NCBI GenBank assembly: GCA_030849075.1
Contig: JASAOO010003204.1
Coordinates: 1-28,575 of the forward strand
Direction of reading: 5' to 3'
DNA length: 28,575 bases
From: Zelonia costaricensis
Lineage: Eukaryota > Euglenozoa > Kinetoplastea > Trypanosomatida > Trypanosomatidae
The position numbers and the translations under genes were made by a program. Shown piece by piece: positions 8,810 to 18,233 of the stretch; position 1 is the stretch's first letter, and every line of letters begins with the position of its first letter. The notes under the pieces are model-generated. The model was not told where the DNA came from, did not search any database, and was given only the letters and a program-made list of their open reading frames with translations.

Positions 8810-10684
8810 TTACGCTGCTGCGCCGCGCTTCTGCAGTGCCGACATGAAGAGGGCCGCCATCTCGCGGCGGTCCATCTTGGCCGCCGCCGACCCCACAACA
8901 CCACCGCTGCCGTTGGTGTTAGAGACGTGCAGCGCTGGCACCGACACCGCCGGCGCAACAGCAGCGGGTGCGTCACGCGGAGGACTCGGGTCGCCCTGCG
9001 CGCCATCAGTGCGCGTAGCGGAGGCGGCTGGCTTGCGGATGTCATCAAGCGAGTTGGCAGAGGAGGTGTGCGCAGACATCTCCACCGCCAATACACGCGA
9101 CGACGGCTCAGAGACGGCGTACGCCTGCGAAGCGGCAGCGGGAGACGCCTGCTGCCGCGTCTGCACCGGGCCAGTCGAAGCCGCCAGCCGACTCTCCTGC
9201 TCCCACTGCCGCGCGCACAGGTGCCGAAGCTCGCACAGCTCCTGGCGTAGCGCGGCCGCCTCGCGGCGGTAGTCGTCCCGCTCCGCCGTCACGCGTGCCA
9301 GGCGGTCCTCCAGCTCCTCGGTGGTCAGCCGGGCCGCCCTGCTCGATGGAAGGGCGGGTGGAGCGGCGCCATGGCGGAGGGTGCTTGTGCCGGTGCTGCG
9401 ACTCTCCGAGCTGCCATCGCCGAGGGTGGGGACGGGAAGAGGGGAGGCAGCCGGTAGAGGGTGCTGGTAGTGGTTGCGTTGCTGCGGACGTCGCTGCGGG
9501 CGACGGTCTGGCGACGACGACGACGACGCAGAGACGGACGCCGGGGAGTCAGTCAGGCGGTGCTCGTGCGGGAGTGCGCGGCGGGGACAGCTCGGACTGT
9601 CCGCCTCGCAGCCCACCACCCCGGGGGGCGACCCACCCAACGAGGCAGCTGCGGTGACTGCATTGACGGTGGCGGGTGTTGACTGCGCTGTTACACCGAA
9701 GAGCACCTCGCGCCCACCGCCCGTGGAGTGGGGCTGCTGCTGCTGCAGCTGCCGCAACCCGCTGTGCCGCTGAGACTGAGATGGGCGATGCGTGGAGGCA
9801 GCACCCCGGTTACCCGTCGTCGCGCGCGATGTCTCATCTGCCGCAGTGGTGGCCGAGTCGTGAAGGGAGAGGGGGCGGTTCGAGTGCGCGCTGGCGGATC
9901 GACTGCCCAGCGCGGCCTCATAACCACCCCCACAGCCGCCACTGCTGCGCACCTCGTCACGGGCCTCGCCACCAGTCGACATGATCGTGCTGTGGTCCAG
10001 CGAGCCGATGGACGAGGTGTCGGGCACCGACGGCGGTGCGGCCGTGGAGCTGCGTATGCTGCTCGGCGGTGCCGTCGCAGGGAGGTCGTCCTGCTCCAGC
10101 CCACTCGGTAGCAGCAGCTGCAGTGCGTGCAGACGCCGCTTGCGAAGCAGGAGCGGGTTGCCAGCGAGAAAGATCGACTGCAGCACCGGCAGCGACCGCA
10201 GTGATGCCACATCCGCCACATCGCGGAGCAGGTTGGCCTCGGCATGCAGAGTGCGCAACTGCGTGCAGTGCTCGAGCCCAATGAGCGAGGTGAGGCGGTT
10301 GCTGCGCACATCGAGGTACACCAGCTGCGCCGTCGCAGTGGGCACGCCGCGCAGGTCCTCCAGCTCGTTAAACGAAATGTTCAAGGAGACGAGCGACTCG
10401 AGCGGGAGAAGGGCGGCGTTCTGCAGGGAAACGAGGCTGTTGTGCGAGGCGTCCAGCTCGCGCAGCGTCAGCGGCAGGCCCCCGCCCAGCGTTCGCAGTC
10501 CGTTGTGCGAGATGTTCAACACCGTCAAATGGCTCAGCCCTTCGAGACCGCGAATAGTGTACAAGGAGTTGTGCGAGAGGTCGAGCCGCCGCACCTGCAG
10601 CAGTAGTTTCAGGTGCTCGTCCGTACTGGCAAATTCAGCCGGATCAAAGGACTGCAGCCCGCGACGCCGCAAGTCCACCTGCAT
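8810..10684 (-). CDS. Leucine-rich-repeat protein with C-terminal coiled coil
   Basis: The product has 624 residues. About residues 30-200 hold six or seven LRRs of the SDS22-like 22-residue type: VRRLDLSHNSLYTIRGLEGL, LTVLNISHNGLRTL, LRELDASHNSLVSL, LVSLNISFNELEDLRGV, LVYLDVRSNRLTSLIGLEHC and LRTLHAEANLLRDV, closed by an LQSIFLAGNPLLL cap. Residues about 205-450 are Ser/Pro/Gln-rich and probably disordered. A charged heptad-like helix (about 451-495, around ELEDRLARVTAERDDYRREA) predicts a coiled coil. The tail ends FMSALQKRGAAA. LRR-coiled-coil proteins of this kind act as protein-protein scaffolds, in protists often at the flagellum or basal body; for this protein the role is inference. 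The ATG at 10684 begins MQVDLRRRGLQSF directly before the repeats. A C/T-rich minus-strand stretch ending in CCAG near 10934 is a possible acceptor. Confidence 0.85.
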   Translation of the reverse strand: MQVDLRRRGLQSFDPAEFASTDEHLKLLLQVRRLDLSHNSLYTIRGLEGLSHLTVLNISHNGLRTLGGGLPLTLRELDASHNSLVSLQNAALLPLESLVSLNISFNELEDLRGVPTATAQLVYLDVRSNRLTSLIGLEHCTQLRTLHAEANLLRDVADVASLRSLPVLQSIFLAGNPLLLRKRRLHALQLLLPSGLEQDDLPATAPPSSIRSSTAAPPSVPDTSSIGSLDHSTIMSTGGEARDEVRSSGGCGGGYEAALGSRSASAHSNRPLSLHDSATTAADETSRATTGNRGAASTHRPSQSQRHSGLRQLQQQQPHSTGGGREVLFGVTAQSTPATVNAVTAAASLGGSPPGVVGCEADSPSCPRRALPHEHRLTDSPASVSASSSSSPDRRPQRRPQQRNHYQHPLPAASPLPVPTLGDGSSESRSTGTSTLRHGAAPPALPSSRAARLTTEELEDRLARVTAERDDYRREAAALRQELCELRHLCARQWEQESRLAASTGPVQTRQQASPAAASQAYAVSEPSSRVLAVEMSAHTSSANSLDDIRKPAASATRTDGAQGDPSPPRDAPAAVAPAVSVPALHVSNTNGSGGVVGSAAAKMDRREMAALFMSALQKRGAAA

Positions 10685-11447
10685 CCTCTATCTTTATTTT
10701 TGTTGTTGCTGTGCGTTCCACTTTTTCCCAATCGTTTCTTCCCCGCTCTGTAGGTGTTTCTAGGCGTGTGTTCGTGTTCGTGTTCGAGTCAGTGAGGTCC
10801 CCAGTGTTCGCGGTGTATTCGACGGTAGGACCGCGAGCGGGCTCGATGTTGAGCCCACAACTCCTTCGTCTCTCTCTTCCCCCCCCTTGAGAGCAGTCTC
10901 ACGATAGTAATGGGCCACCCTCGTGACTGGACGAAAAGGGCATGCAAACGGCAGAGGACAGTGAAGTGTAGGAAGTGCGTGAGGAGTGAGGGCACACCCA
11001 TTTCGGCTCGGGAGACTCTGCCAGGTGCTGTGTGGTGTGCCGCAGCGTCTTGTGTTGACCCGAGGCCCCCCCCCTTGCTAGCTATCACCCCACCCCACCT
11101 CGCAGCCGACTCGCTATCTACGTCGCCATCGTTCAATACGATGCCTTGGAGGAAGAAGTGGAGGGGCAACGAGCCACTGCCCTGTACGGACGCCGCTTCC
11201 CCCGTTCTTCAGCAGCGTCCGACAAGCTCGTCGCCGTCTCTCGCCGCGCGCGTGCCTCGGTGTGTGTGTGTGTGTGTGTGTGTGTCTGTGTCTGTGTTAA
11301 GGAAGGGGCCACCGAGGAGGGGGACAGGAACGGCCAAAAGGAAAGAGATCATGTGAAGTACCACCCCACCGACGCCAGCATTGCACACCCACGTACACCT
11401 CAACCCCCCGCCCCCGCGCAGCAACATCGCCGCGGTTATCGGCTGCA
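10685..11447. other. Intergenic spacer with TG microsatellite
   Basis: This spacer is about 760 bases long and holds the 3' UTR of the 11448-13703 gene and the 5' UTR of the LRR gene. No credible gene is seen. A perfect TG repeat lies at 11261-11285. Close to the LRR start the minus strand is purine-rich, so the likely trans-splice acceptor lies further up (around 10934). Confidence 0.55.
11261..11285. repeat. (TG)n microsatellite
   Basis: About 12 uninterrupted TG units are followed by imperfect TGTC units to about 11297. It reads as CA in the minus-strand transcript, inside the 3' UTR of the upstream gene. It is likely length-polymorphic. Confidence 0.95.
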
Positions 11448-13703
11448 TCAGTCCAGGCCGTCGGAGTCGTCATAGTCGTCCTCGTCTGCGCCGTCGTCTT
11501 CGTCGGGCCCGTGCGGGTTTGTAGCGGACGCCTGGCTCGCCACCGTCTCCGCCACCGACAAGTCCCCGCTGGGCACCTGGAGCAGGTGGACGACGGCGCT
11601 GCTCGCCTTGTTCTCGTTCTGGGACTTGAGCACGACGCTGAAGTACTGCGGGTAGCGTACCACGAAGTAGTACACACCGCCGTACCGCCGCTTCAGCACC
11701 TCCTGCGCCCCGCACGGCAGCTGGAGGTGCAGGTAGGAGGACGTGCGGGGCCCCGACTGCAGCACCTCGGCAATCAGGCGTAGGAGGTCCTCGGGGCTGA
11801 ACGACTGCCGAATGACGCCGCGTGGCAGCGGCTGGTCGGGGCGCGCCAGACACCAGTTGCTGGGGCTCACGTGCTCGAAGTGCTGAAAGTACTGCGGGTA
11901 CAAGTTGAAAAAGGAGCGCGTCTTACGCGGCATGAACATGAGGAGCTCCTCCGGCACGTTCCGCTTGAGAAACGTCCTGCACGTGACGAAGCCGCGCCGT
12001 GGCAGATGCTTGCTCAGCTCCTTTGCGAGGTTCTCCGGGTCGTGCAGCGGGTGCCCCGGAGCATCGCGGAACGCAATACGACGGCGCAGCAGCCGTATCC
12101 TGTGCTTGTTGCGGGACTGGATCGCGATGTGCAGCTGCTCCTCCAGCGTCATCTTCGCCCGCTCCTGGCGCCGGCGGAAGGATGTTCGCATGACGATGGT
12201 CGGCGTCTCAGGTGGGACAAAGAACACCGGCTTGTGGGCGGCCAGGAAGCCTTCGAGGCCGCCGTAGTAGTCCTTCATCTCCGCCTGGATGGCTGGCGGA
12301 ATCTGGCGGCGCAACACCTCCATGTCCACCGACTTATCGCTCGAAATGAGCTGCAGCATGGTGACGAGGGACTTGGGCGTCGGTGTCGATCCCGACTCCA
12401 GCGCCGAGTAGCCGTGCTTGCGCAGCAGCACGGCAGCCTCCGTCACAAGCGGCGGCGATGTGTCGGCGGTGTCTGCCACGCTGGCAGGCCCTGAGGCCGG
12501 ACGTGGCACCTGCCGCACCGCAAAGGCAAAGCGGTGCTGCATCTGTGCAAAGTACAAAATCGCGGTGACGCCGTGGTACGGCAGCTGACCCGCCACCTGC
12601 GGGCCGACGCGCTGCAGGAGTAGCGGCAGCGGCATCCACTGATCGCAGACCTCCGCAAAGGCGGCCACGAAGGCATCCACGAGGGCGACAGGCGGGCGGT
12701 AGTGCTCGTACAACGCCTCTGCCGCTTCACAACCATCCAGCGCGATGTCGTTGAAGCCGCCGTGCAGACGCACGTAGCGCTCCCCGTCGATCGTCACCAA
12801 CTCCAGGGCCGGCAGCTTGAGGTAGACGGTGAGATGCTCGGCGGTGTAGCCGGGCATGTTCTTGAGCACCTCCGAGACGGGCACGAAATACGGCGGAATG
12901 TGCGGGACGAAGTCGCCGAGGTTGATGACGGACCCGGACGCACTCGACTGCGTCGCCAGGTCCACGTTCAGCTGGCGGCGCGACACGTCGAAGTCGCGCG
13001 GCGGGTTCGGCACCTCGGTGAGGCCGACGTCGTAGAAGAAGCCCACCGACGCCACCGTAGTGAGCGGCTGCTTCGCTTGCGCCTGCGACTTGTTCGCTTG
13101 CGCCTGCGACTTGTTCGTGATCTCCTCGAGCGAAAGGGCGCTGGGGTCGTGCGCTACCGAGCCGTCGCTCTGGGGTGTGCCGCCCTGCGCCGGCGCGCTG
13201 GCGGCGTTCTCCCCTGTGCCGGTCTTCGCTGGTTTGGATTGGGCGGCTGGGGTGACGGGCATGCTGCCTTTGGCGTAGTACACCCCTGTGGCGCTGAGGG
13301 AGATGCCCAGCGTTGCGGCGCACTTTTCAAGGACGTGCGTCATGGACTTGTGCGGCTTCACGTAGCGCCGGCGCACGGCGGCGGGGAGGTCGGCGTACAG
13401 GTCGCTGACGAGGAGCCACGTGCGACTGCTCTGCCGCTCCAGGACGACTCGGATCTCTGCGATGAGGGCAGGGTCGACCGGAAGGCCGGCGCTCTCGGAT
13501 TTGTCCGACGGCAGAGACGAGCCCGGCGTCTTGGTGTCCGCCGAAGCTTCCGCTTCAGTGACAGTCGGTGCCACGACGGCAGAGGAGTGCGCGCGACACG
13601 CGGGCAGCGCCGAGGTGAGACCCACCATGGAGTCGCGGTGGCGGCGCAGCGTGCTAGTGAAGACGCCGAGTACGCGGTGGGCGGCCAGGACGCGGCTCTT
13701 CAT
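11448..13703 (-). CDS. Predicted mitochondrial protein with repeated Tyr-Gly/Pro-x-x-Phe helical units
   Basis: From the ATG at 13703 the product has 751 residues and begins MKSRVLAAHRVLGVFTSTLRR, a good mitochondrial presequence (basic, amphipathic, no acidic residues). A longer frame to 13892 adds 63 less convincing residues. No family name comes to mind. Six spaced units of about 60-70 residues share a pattern: a helix with Leu/Ile and Pro, then Tyr-Gly or Pro, then a Phe-rich strand. Examples are YGGLEGFLAAHKPVFFV (~480), YGGVYYFVVRYPQYFSV (~675), YHGVTAILYFAQMQHRFAF (~375) and FFNLYPQYFQHFE (~600). Others lie around 78-143 and 274-315. This resembles tandem winged-helix-like nucleic-acid-binding units such as those in mitochondrial RNA-processing or mitoribosomal factors; that is inference. 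A Lys/Arg-rich block (~500-550) precedes the last two units and the tail is very acidic (EDDGADEDDYDDSDGLD). A 21-base tandem repeat encodes a doubled NKSQAQA heptad near residue 200. Confidence 0.75.
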   Translation of the reverse strand: MKSRVLAAHRVLGVFTSTLRRHRDSMVGLTSALPACRAHSSAVVAPTVTEAEASADTKTPGSSLPSDKSESAGLPVDPALIAEIRVVLERQSSRTWLLVSDLYADLPAAVRRRYVKPHKSMTHVLEKCAATLGISLSATGVYYAKGSMPVTPAAQSKPAKTGTGENAASAPAQGGTPQSDGSVAHDPSALSLEEITNKSQAQANKSQAQAKQPLTTVASVGFFYDVGLTEVPNPPRDFDVSRRQLNVDLATQSSASGSVINLGDFVPHIPPYFVPVSEVLKNMPGYTAEHLTVYLKLPALELVTIDGERYVRLHGGFNDIALDGCEAAEALYEHYRPPVALVDAFVAAFAEVCDQWMPLPLLLQRVGPQVAGQLPYHGVTAILYFAQMQHRFAFAVRQVPRPASGPASVADTADTSPPLVTEAAVLLRKHGYSALESGSTPTPKSLVTMLQLISSDKSVDMEVLRRQIPPAIQAEMKDYYGGLEGFLAAHKPVFFVPPETPTIVMRTSFRRRQERAKMTLEEQLHIAIQSRNKHRIRLLRRRIAFRDAPGHPLHDPENLAKELSKHLPRRGFVTCRTFLKRNVPEELLMFMPRKTRSFFNLYPQYFQHFEHVSPSNWCLARPDQPLPRGVIRQSFSPEDLLRLIAEVLQSGPRTSSYLHLQLPCGAQEVLKRRYGGVYYFVVRYPQYFSVVLKSQNENKASSAVVHLLQVPSGDLSVAETVASQASATNPHGPDEDDGADEDDYDDSDGLD
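13074..13115 (-). repeat. In-frame 21-bp tandem repeat (2 copies)
   Basis: Two perfect 21-base copies (13074-13094 and 13095-13115) sit inside the mitochondrial repeat protein. They encode NKSQAQA twice in a low-complexity linker. The length of 21 keeps the frame, so copy-number change would be tolerated. Confidence 0.95.
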
Positions 13704-14640
13704 CGTGCGCCGTGCCGTGGCGTTTAGCGAGAGGGAGAGCGGGCACGCGGGGGTGAGGGACGGCGGCGGGGGGGCGGGGGTCGTGGCAACTGTGTTGGCG
13801 ATGTCGCGGGAGGCGTCGAGGACTGCCATCCCCGCCTGCATGTGAGCCCGTAGGTGCAGAAACGAGGATGTGCCGCGTGCCGGGCTCCACATGCTTGCGG
13901 TTGCGCCGGCGGCGCGTTCGGGTCCAGTGCGGGCCCTATGGGCAAGACAGGACCGGACGCGACGGTGCGCAGGCGTACACAGACTCGCCCTAAGTGATGG
14001 CCACCCTCCTGTAGTGGCGCACAGGTTCCACTCAGGTGAGGAGAGGAGTATGGGGAGGGGGTGGAGGAGGAGTCACGCCGGCACGTCCAGGGCAACACCT
14101 GCGGTGCGACAGTGGGGAGGGTGTGAGGTCAGAGAGAGAGAGAGACAGGGAGCGAGGGCGAGGGCGGGGGAGGGTGGCTTAGGGATGCATCGCGCGCACA
14201 GTTGCCGGGGGGCGGAAGGGCATGTGTTGTCAGAGCGCGAGCGACGGAGAGCACGTTTTGCTGTCGCGCGTTGGCGCGTGAACGAGACTGCGCCGACATC
14301 GACCCTCACTGCTGCAGCGGTCGGTGGAAAAAAGAGAACAGGGGACCCCGCTTCTTGTGTCTTTGTGTGCGTGTGCGCATGCTGTAGACGTGTGTGTGTG
14401 TGTCGCCTTGTGTGTCCGGCCTCGGAGAGAACGGAGGTTTTTTTTTTTCCTTTTTCCTTCTTCGAACCACTTGCGCACCCAAAGAGGCTCGCAGCAGGTG
14501 CCGCTCGAAACGGTTGCGGCTCGGCCAAGGATCAGACCGCTGCCTAGAGTACACGCACGCGCAGAGGAGACGGGCGACGACGAGGAGGAAGCAGCGCGGC
14601 AAACTGAATGTGCTGCAACTGACGCGCACACACAAACACA
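13704..14640. other. Intergenic spacer, RCC1 gene 3' UTR and next 5' UTR
   Basis: This spacer is about 940 bases long and no credible gene is seen. Minus-strand C/T-rich tracts occur at the complement of about 13735-13785 and 14036-14070, each followed by AG. The second would allow a start at one of the internal ATGs upstream of 13703, so the N-terminus of that gene is not settled. A T-run (about 14439-14448) becomes an A-run in the transcript of the RCC1 gene's 3' UTR. Plus-strand frames are Arg- or His/Thr-rich shadows. Confidence 0.5.
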
Positions 14641-16821
14641 CTACGGGTCCGCCCTCGCAGGCTGCACGTCCACGACGAAGACGGAGTGCCGTGCCCCTGC
14701 CATCGCCGCGTGAATGGCGACCACCTCGCAGGCGGCCGGAGAAGGGGCCGCCGACGCATCAGCGCCCCCTCCTCCACTGCGGCGACGCAGGGCGGCCGAG
14801 GAGGACGCGTGCGCTACAGACGCCGTGGACGTCACCGCAGCCCCCGCCTGTGCAACGCGAACGGTGACAGAGGCAGGGCGCAGGACGTCGCCGCACCGGA
14901 GCAGCGGTCGAGGCGCTGTGATCGCATCCTCCTCACACCCGGCCACCGTCGTCGAGGGTGCCAAGGCCGGCGAGTGCCCTACTTGACCGTGAAGGTTGTC
15001 GCCGAAGCCGAACACGCAAGTGGCCGTCTCGTGCGCACTCGCGGCGCTCGCGCCCTCGCCGGTGGGGGTTTCCTCGCGGCCCACGAGAAGATAGTGGGAG
15101 CGACCCGACACGGACTGCACAGACAGAGGTACCGCGACGGGGCCGCCGCACGGCAGCGGTGCCCAGCTCCGCTCGAAGCTGTCGTCGCTGCCGAGACCGA
15201 GATTGCCGCTGCCGAGCACGTCGAGCCGCCGCGAGAGCGCTGCCCAGGGCTCCCCGTACCGCAGTAGCACCTCGTCCCCCGCATGCACGCCAAGGCCGTG
15301 GCGGAGCATCGGCGTCACGCCCCTGTCCCCCTCGGGGCGCGGCAGGTCCGCAAAGACGTCGCGCGGCTGCGAGCTGGCCGCGTCTTCGATCTCAGAGCAG
15401 TAGTAGCAGCCCCAGTGCAGCACGATCGGGTCCGCCGCGGCCGGCACGACACCCGCGTTGCAGTCCTCACGCGTGCGACGCTGGCGAAGCACGACGGCGG
15501 AGTGGTGATGCATCGCGTGCAGGCTCGCCACCTCCCACGCCGCGCTCGCACCGGCCTCTGAACAGCAGGCGTCGACAATGCCACCGCTGTCGCTGTTGCT
15601 GCCGGTGGCGGTGGTTGCGTAGCGGTCAACCAGGCCAGCGGGCAGGTGGGTGTCCCGCAGGGCTGCTTGCACGTCAGGACCGGCGAGGGCGCCACGCTGC
15701 AGCACCACGGAAGCCGCCTCCAGCTGCGCAACGGGGACGACCTCGAAGAAGGGCGAGTTGAAGGCCGGCCGGCGCTGCTTCACCGCTGCCGCCGCCTTCC
15801 ACTTGAACTTGTAGGCACCGCCTTGCAACGCCGTCTCGCCGTCGTCGGCGCCGTCAGCGGACGCCGATATCGGTGTTGCTGCGGCTGTGGGGGCCTGCCG
15901 CTGTAGTTGGTGCAGCAGCGCACGCTCCTGACGCTGCGCCTTCGCTTGCAAAACCGACCAGGCATCACCGTCGTAGCCGAGCTCGCCGAAGTCGCCGCGC
16001 CCACAAGCCATCAGCAGCGCCGGGTACCGCACCAGCTCCAGCTCCGCCGACGCCGCCCCACCTGGAGCGCCGTCCGGCGCACTGGGCGACGCGTTGCGCA
16101 CCACAAGCGCATCGCGCCACGCCAGCAGCGTGTGGTGCGTACCGCAGCTGACGTGAGTGAGGCTGCCGTGCAGCAGCTGCGGCCGCTGGCCTGTGCTGGC
16201 GACGTCACGGGCACACGGTGGGGCGGCGAGAGTGGCGGCGCTGCCCGCCGGCGAAGACGCCGCGGCTGCAGGGCAGAGCGGGGTCCAGGTGTACACGGCG
16301 TCGGTGTGCCCCAGCCCGAGCTGGCCGCAGTCGTTGCGGCCTGTCACGTACACGCCGCCGGAGGTGTGCACCACAGAGTGGTCCGAGCCGCAGTACACCG
16401 CCAGGACGCGCACCGACGTGTCCTCGGCCGATGCACTGGCGCGCATCACCTCGTCGAGCGCGATGCGGCGGGGCCGCGTCACGTGCACCGGCACGTGCGT
16501 CGCCGGCGCGTCCGTCGGGGCTGCGGTGCTTGCTGAAGAGGGGCGACCGAGGCCGAGCTGCCCATCCTCGTGCAGCCCCCAGCCGTACAGTCCCGTGCTC
16601 GTGCGCACCAGCGTGTGATAGGCGCCACACGCCACCTGCTGCACCACGCCCATGTCGTGTGCGGAGGTGGCGATGAAGTCGTCGAGCAGCGCAATTTCGC
16701 TCAGCGCAGAGGGGGCGCCGTCGCCGACGCCGAGGCGGCCGTCGTGGCCGCAGCCGCACACGGCGATGGCTCGCCACGTCTGTGCTTCTGCGGTTGCTGG
16801 AGCTAAAGGGGAGGCCGCCAT
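14641..16821 (-). CDS. RCC1-repeat (regulator of chromosome condensation-like) beta-propeller protein
   Basis: The product has 726 residues with RCC1-type blades: CGCGHDGRLGVGD (~20), YGWGLHEDGQLGLGR (~80), VTGRNDCGQLGLGH (~165), MACGRGDFGELGYDGD (~270), LGSGNLGLGSDD (~545) and VFGFGDNLHGQVGHS (~615). Each Gly-rich element is paired with a VxCGxxHTL-type strand such as VACGAYHTLVRT, VYCGSDHSVVHT and VSCGTHHTLLAW. Classical RCC1 is a Ran guanine-exchange factor of about 420 residues. Many RCC1-repeat proteins in protists have other or unknown roles, and the middle third here (about 285-540) is poorly conserved, so Ran exchange activity should not be assumed. The ATG at 16821 (MAASPLAPATAEAQTWRAI) is chosen because the first blade follows within 20 residues. 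The open frame to 16944 adds a Pro/His-rich stretch that is the translated polypyrimidine flank. Confidence 0.85.
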   Translation of the reverse strand: MAASPLAPATAEAQTWRAIAVCGCGHDGRLGVGDGAPSALSEIALLDDFIATSAHDMGVVQQVACGAYHTLVRTSTGLYGWGLHEDGQLGLGRPSSASTAAPTDAPATHVPVHVTRPRRIALDEVMRASASAEDTSVRVLAVYCGSDHSVVHTSGGVYVTGRNDCGQLGLGHTDAVYTWTPLCPAAAASSPAGSAATLAAPPCARDVASTGQRPQLLHGSLTHVSCGTHHTLLAWRDALVVRNASPSAPDGAPGGAASAELELVRYPALLMACGRGDFGELGYDGDAWSVLQAKAQRQERALLHQLQRQAPTAAATPISASADGADDGETALQGGAYKFKWKAAAAVKQRRPAFNSPFFEVVPVAQLEAASVVLQRGALAGPDVQAALRDTHLPAGLVDRYATTATGSNSDSGGIVDACCSEAGASAAWEVASLHAMHHHSAVVLRQRRTREDCNAGVVPAAADPIVLHWGCYYCSEIEDAASSQPRDVFADLPRPEGDRGVTPMLRHGLGVHAGDEVLLRYGEPWAALSRRLDVLGSGNLGLGSDDSFERSWAPLPCGGPVAVPLSVQSVSGRSHYLLVGREETPTGEGASAASAHETATCVFGFGDNLHGQVGHSPALAPSTTVAGCEEDAITAPRPLLRCGDVLRPASVTVRVAQAGAAVTSTASVAHASSSAALRRRSGGGGADASAAPSPAACEVVAIHAAMAGARHSVFVVDVQPARADP

Positions 16822-17000
16822 CTTGTAAGCGGGCAGCGGGTTGAGAGAAGGAGGGGGGCGAGTGGGGGTGGGGTTGGCCAGTGGGCGTCGCTTCGCTTTC
16901 TGTACGTGCGTGTGGGTGGTCCACCAAGAGTCCTGCGGACACATCAGGAATGGAGATGCGTGCCCGTATGAGGGGGGGGGGGTGAGAGAGGGAGAAGAGA
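16822..17000 (-). promoter_or_regulatory. Candidate trans-splice acceptors for the RCC1-repeat gene
   Basis: Two polypyrimidine-AG arrangements are visible on the minus strand. The distal one pairs the C/T tract complementary to about 16973-17000 with CCGCAGG (AG at 16934-16933) and would give a 5' UTR of about 110 bases. The proximal one pairs the tract complementary to 16843-16876 with an AAG directly before the ATG (AG at 16823-16822) and would leave no 5' UTR. The distal site is the more comfortable choice. Confidence 0.4.
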
Positions 17001-18233
17001 CACAGTCGGTTTTGCGGCGATTGCGCGCAGCACGTCTCGGAATTCGCCCTTCCCGCTCCCCGCCACGTGCCTCCGCCAGCAGCCAGCGACGGAGAATGGA
17101 CGGGGGGGGAGGGAAGCGGAGAAGTGCGTGTGTGTTTGCACGTGGTCAATACACACTGGAGAGTGCAAGAGGCGATTGACACAACACGGCAGCAGGATGG
17201 CGCACACACACACAGTAATTCCTGCTCCTCATCCACACGGAGATGCCAGCGTTTCTGTCTCCCCGCACTGCAGGGGTGTGAGTCCACCGTCTTCTCCCCT
17301 GCGCGCTCGGCTGAGCGACGAGGCCAAAGCGTGTTCGCCTGCTTCTTGCCTCAGCCTGCCACTTCCACGGTGAATTGGGGATTCTTAAGTTTCCTTGAAG
17401 TTTGAACTGTTACACGACCGCCGGCGGTGAAAACGTTGTTGCGTGGTAGGGAGGTGATGAAATGAGGGGGAAGGGAGGAGACGTGTGCCTGCCTTTCATC
17501 TCTTCCCTCTCATCACCGGCGAAAGAAGCGACATCCACTGCTTGGCACACACACACACACACACACCCACAAACGCAGGAGTGCGACACAGCCCCCCCCC
17601 CCCAGCCCTGCGCGGGAGCGCTGTATTCCTCCTCTCAACACCGCCTCCACTCCCTGCCTTTGGACGGGGCGTTGAGGAAAGGGGAGGGGGATGAGTTCCG
17701 AGGCGGTGCCAGCCACACGCACACACGCGGCGACAGAGGTGAAAGGCATGGCTGCCCCGCCGTGCCCGCCCTCCCCCCCACCCCCCACACACACCCTCAC
17801 GCGCAAACACAGAGACGGAGAAGAAAGAGAGTCGCATTAATCCGCTTAACGTGGTGCAGGCCGCCGACTCGACCCGCACTTAACTTGGAGAAAGAGAGCA
17901 AAACGCCTTCGAGAGAAACACACACACAAACTCACAACGGTGGCTGCAGCTGCGCGCACGCGACAGGCCGATCCACGGGTGGTCAGAGAACCAAGCCAAA
18001 AAAAAAAAAGAAGTCGAGAGGCTTCCCCGAGTCCCCCCCCGCTTCGCGCCAGATGCCAGGCCGAGCCACCGGCAGAAGGCACACGGAAGAGAGAATGGTC
18101 AGAGCCCATTCCGCAGCTAAAGGGGGCGAGGGGGGTGGGTGGGCTGAGTTGTTTCAGCGTTGAGGCCACCCGTGCCATCCCGCTCCTTCCTCGCCACACA
18201 CACTTCGCACAGACCCGATCGCGCGCATCCTTC
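17001..18233. other. Intergenic spacer, BOP1 3' UTR and upstream flank of the RCC1 gene
   Basis: This spacer is about 1.2 kb long and no credible gene is seen. It contains a CA microsatellite (17546-17566), a C-run (about 17597-17606), a further C/CA-rich tract (~17770-17800) and an A-run near 18001-18009. Most of it is expected to be the BOP1 3' UTR. The plus-strand frame across 17462-18163 is rich in His/Thr/Pro/Arg from repeats and is rejected. Confidence 0.55.
17546..17566. repeat. (CA)n microsatellite
   Basis: About ten CA units in the presumed BOP1 3' UTR. They read as TG/UG in the minus-strand transcript. Confidence 0.95.

Noticed and set aside
8629..9250. Overlapping frames around the 3' end of the LRR gene on both strands
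   Set aside because: They are shadows of the LRR gene's C-terminal part or of CA-rich 3' UTR.
13074..13115. Possible CRISPR-like or regulatory repeat
   Set aside because: Only two adjacent 21-base copies, in frame inside a gene, with no spacers. It is an ordinary coding tandem repeat.
17462..18163. Plus-strand open frame of about 233 codons in the BOP1-RCC1 spacer
   Set aside because: It consists largely of translated CA and C-runs (His/Thr/Pro) in a UTR region.
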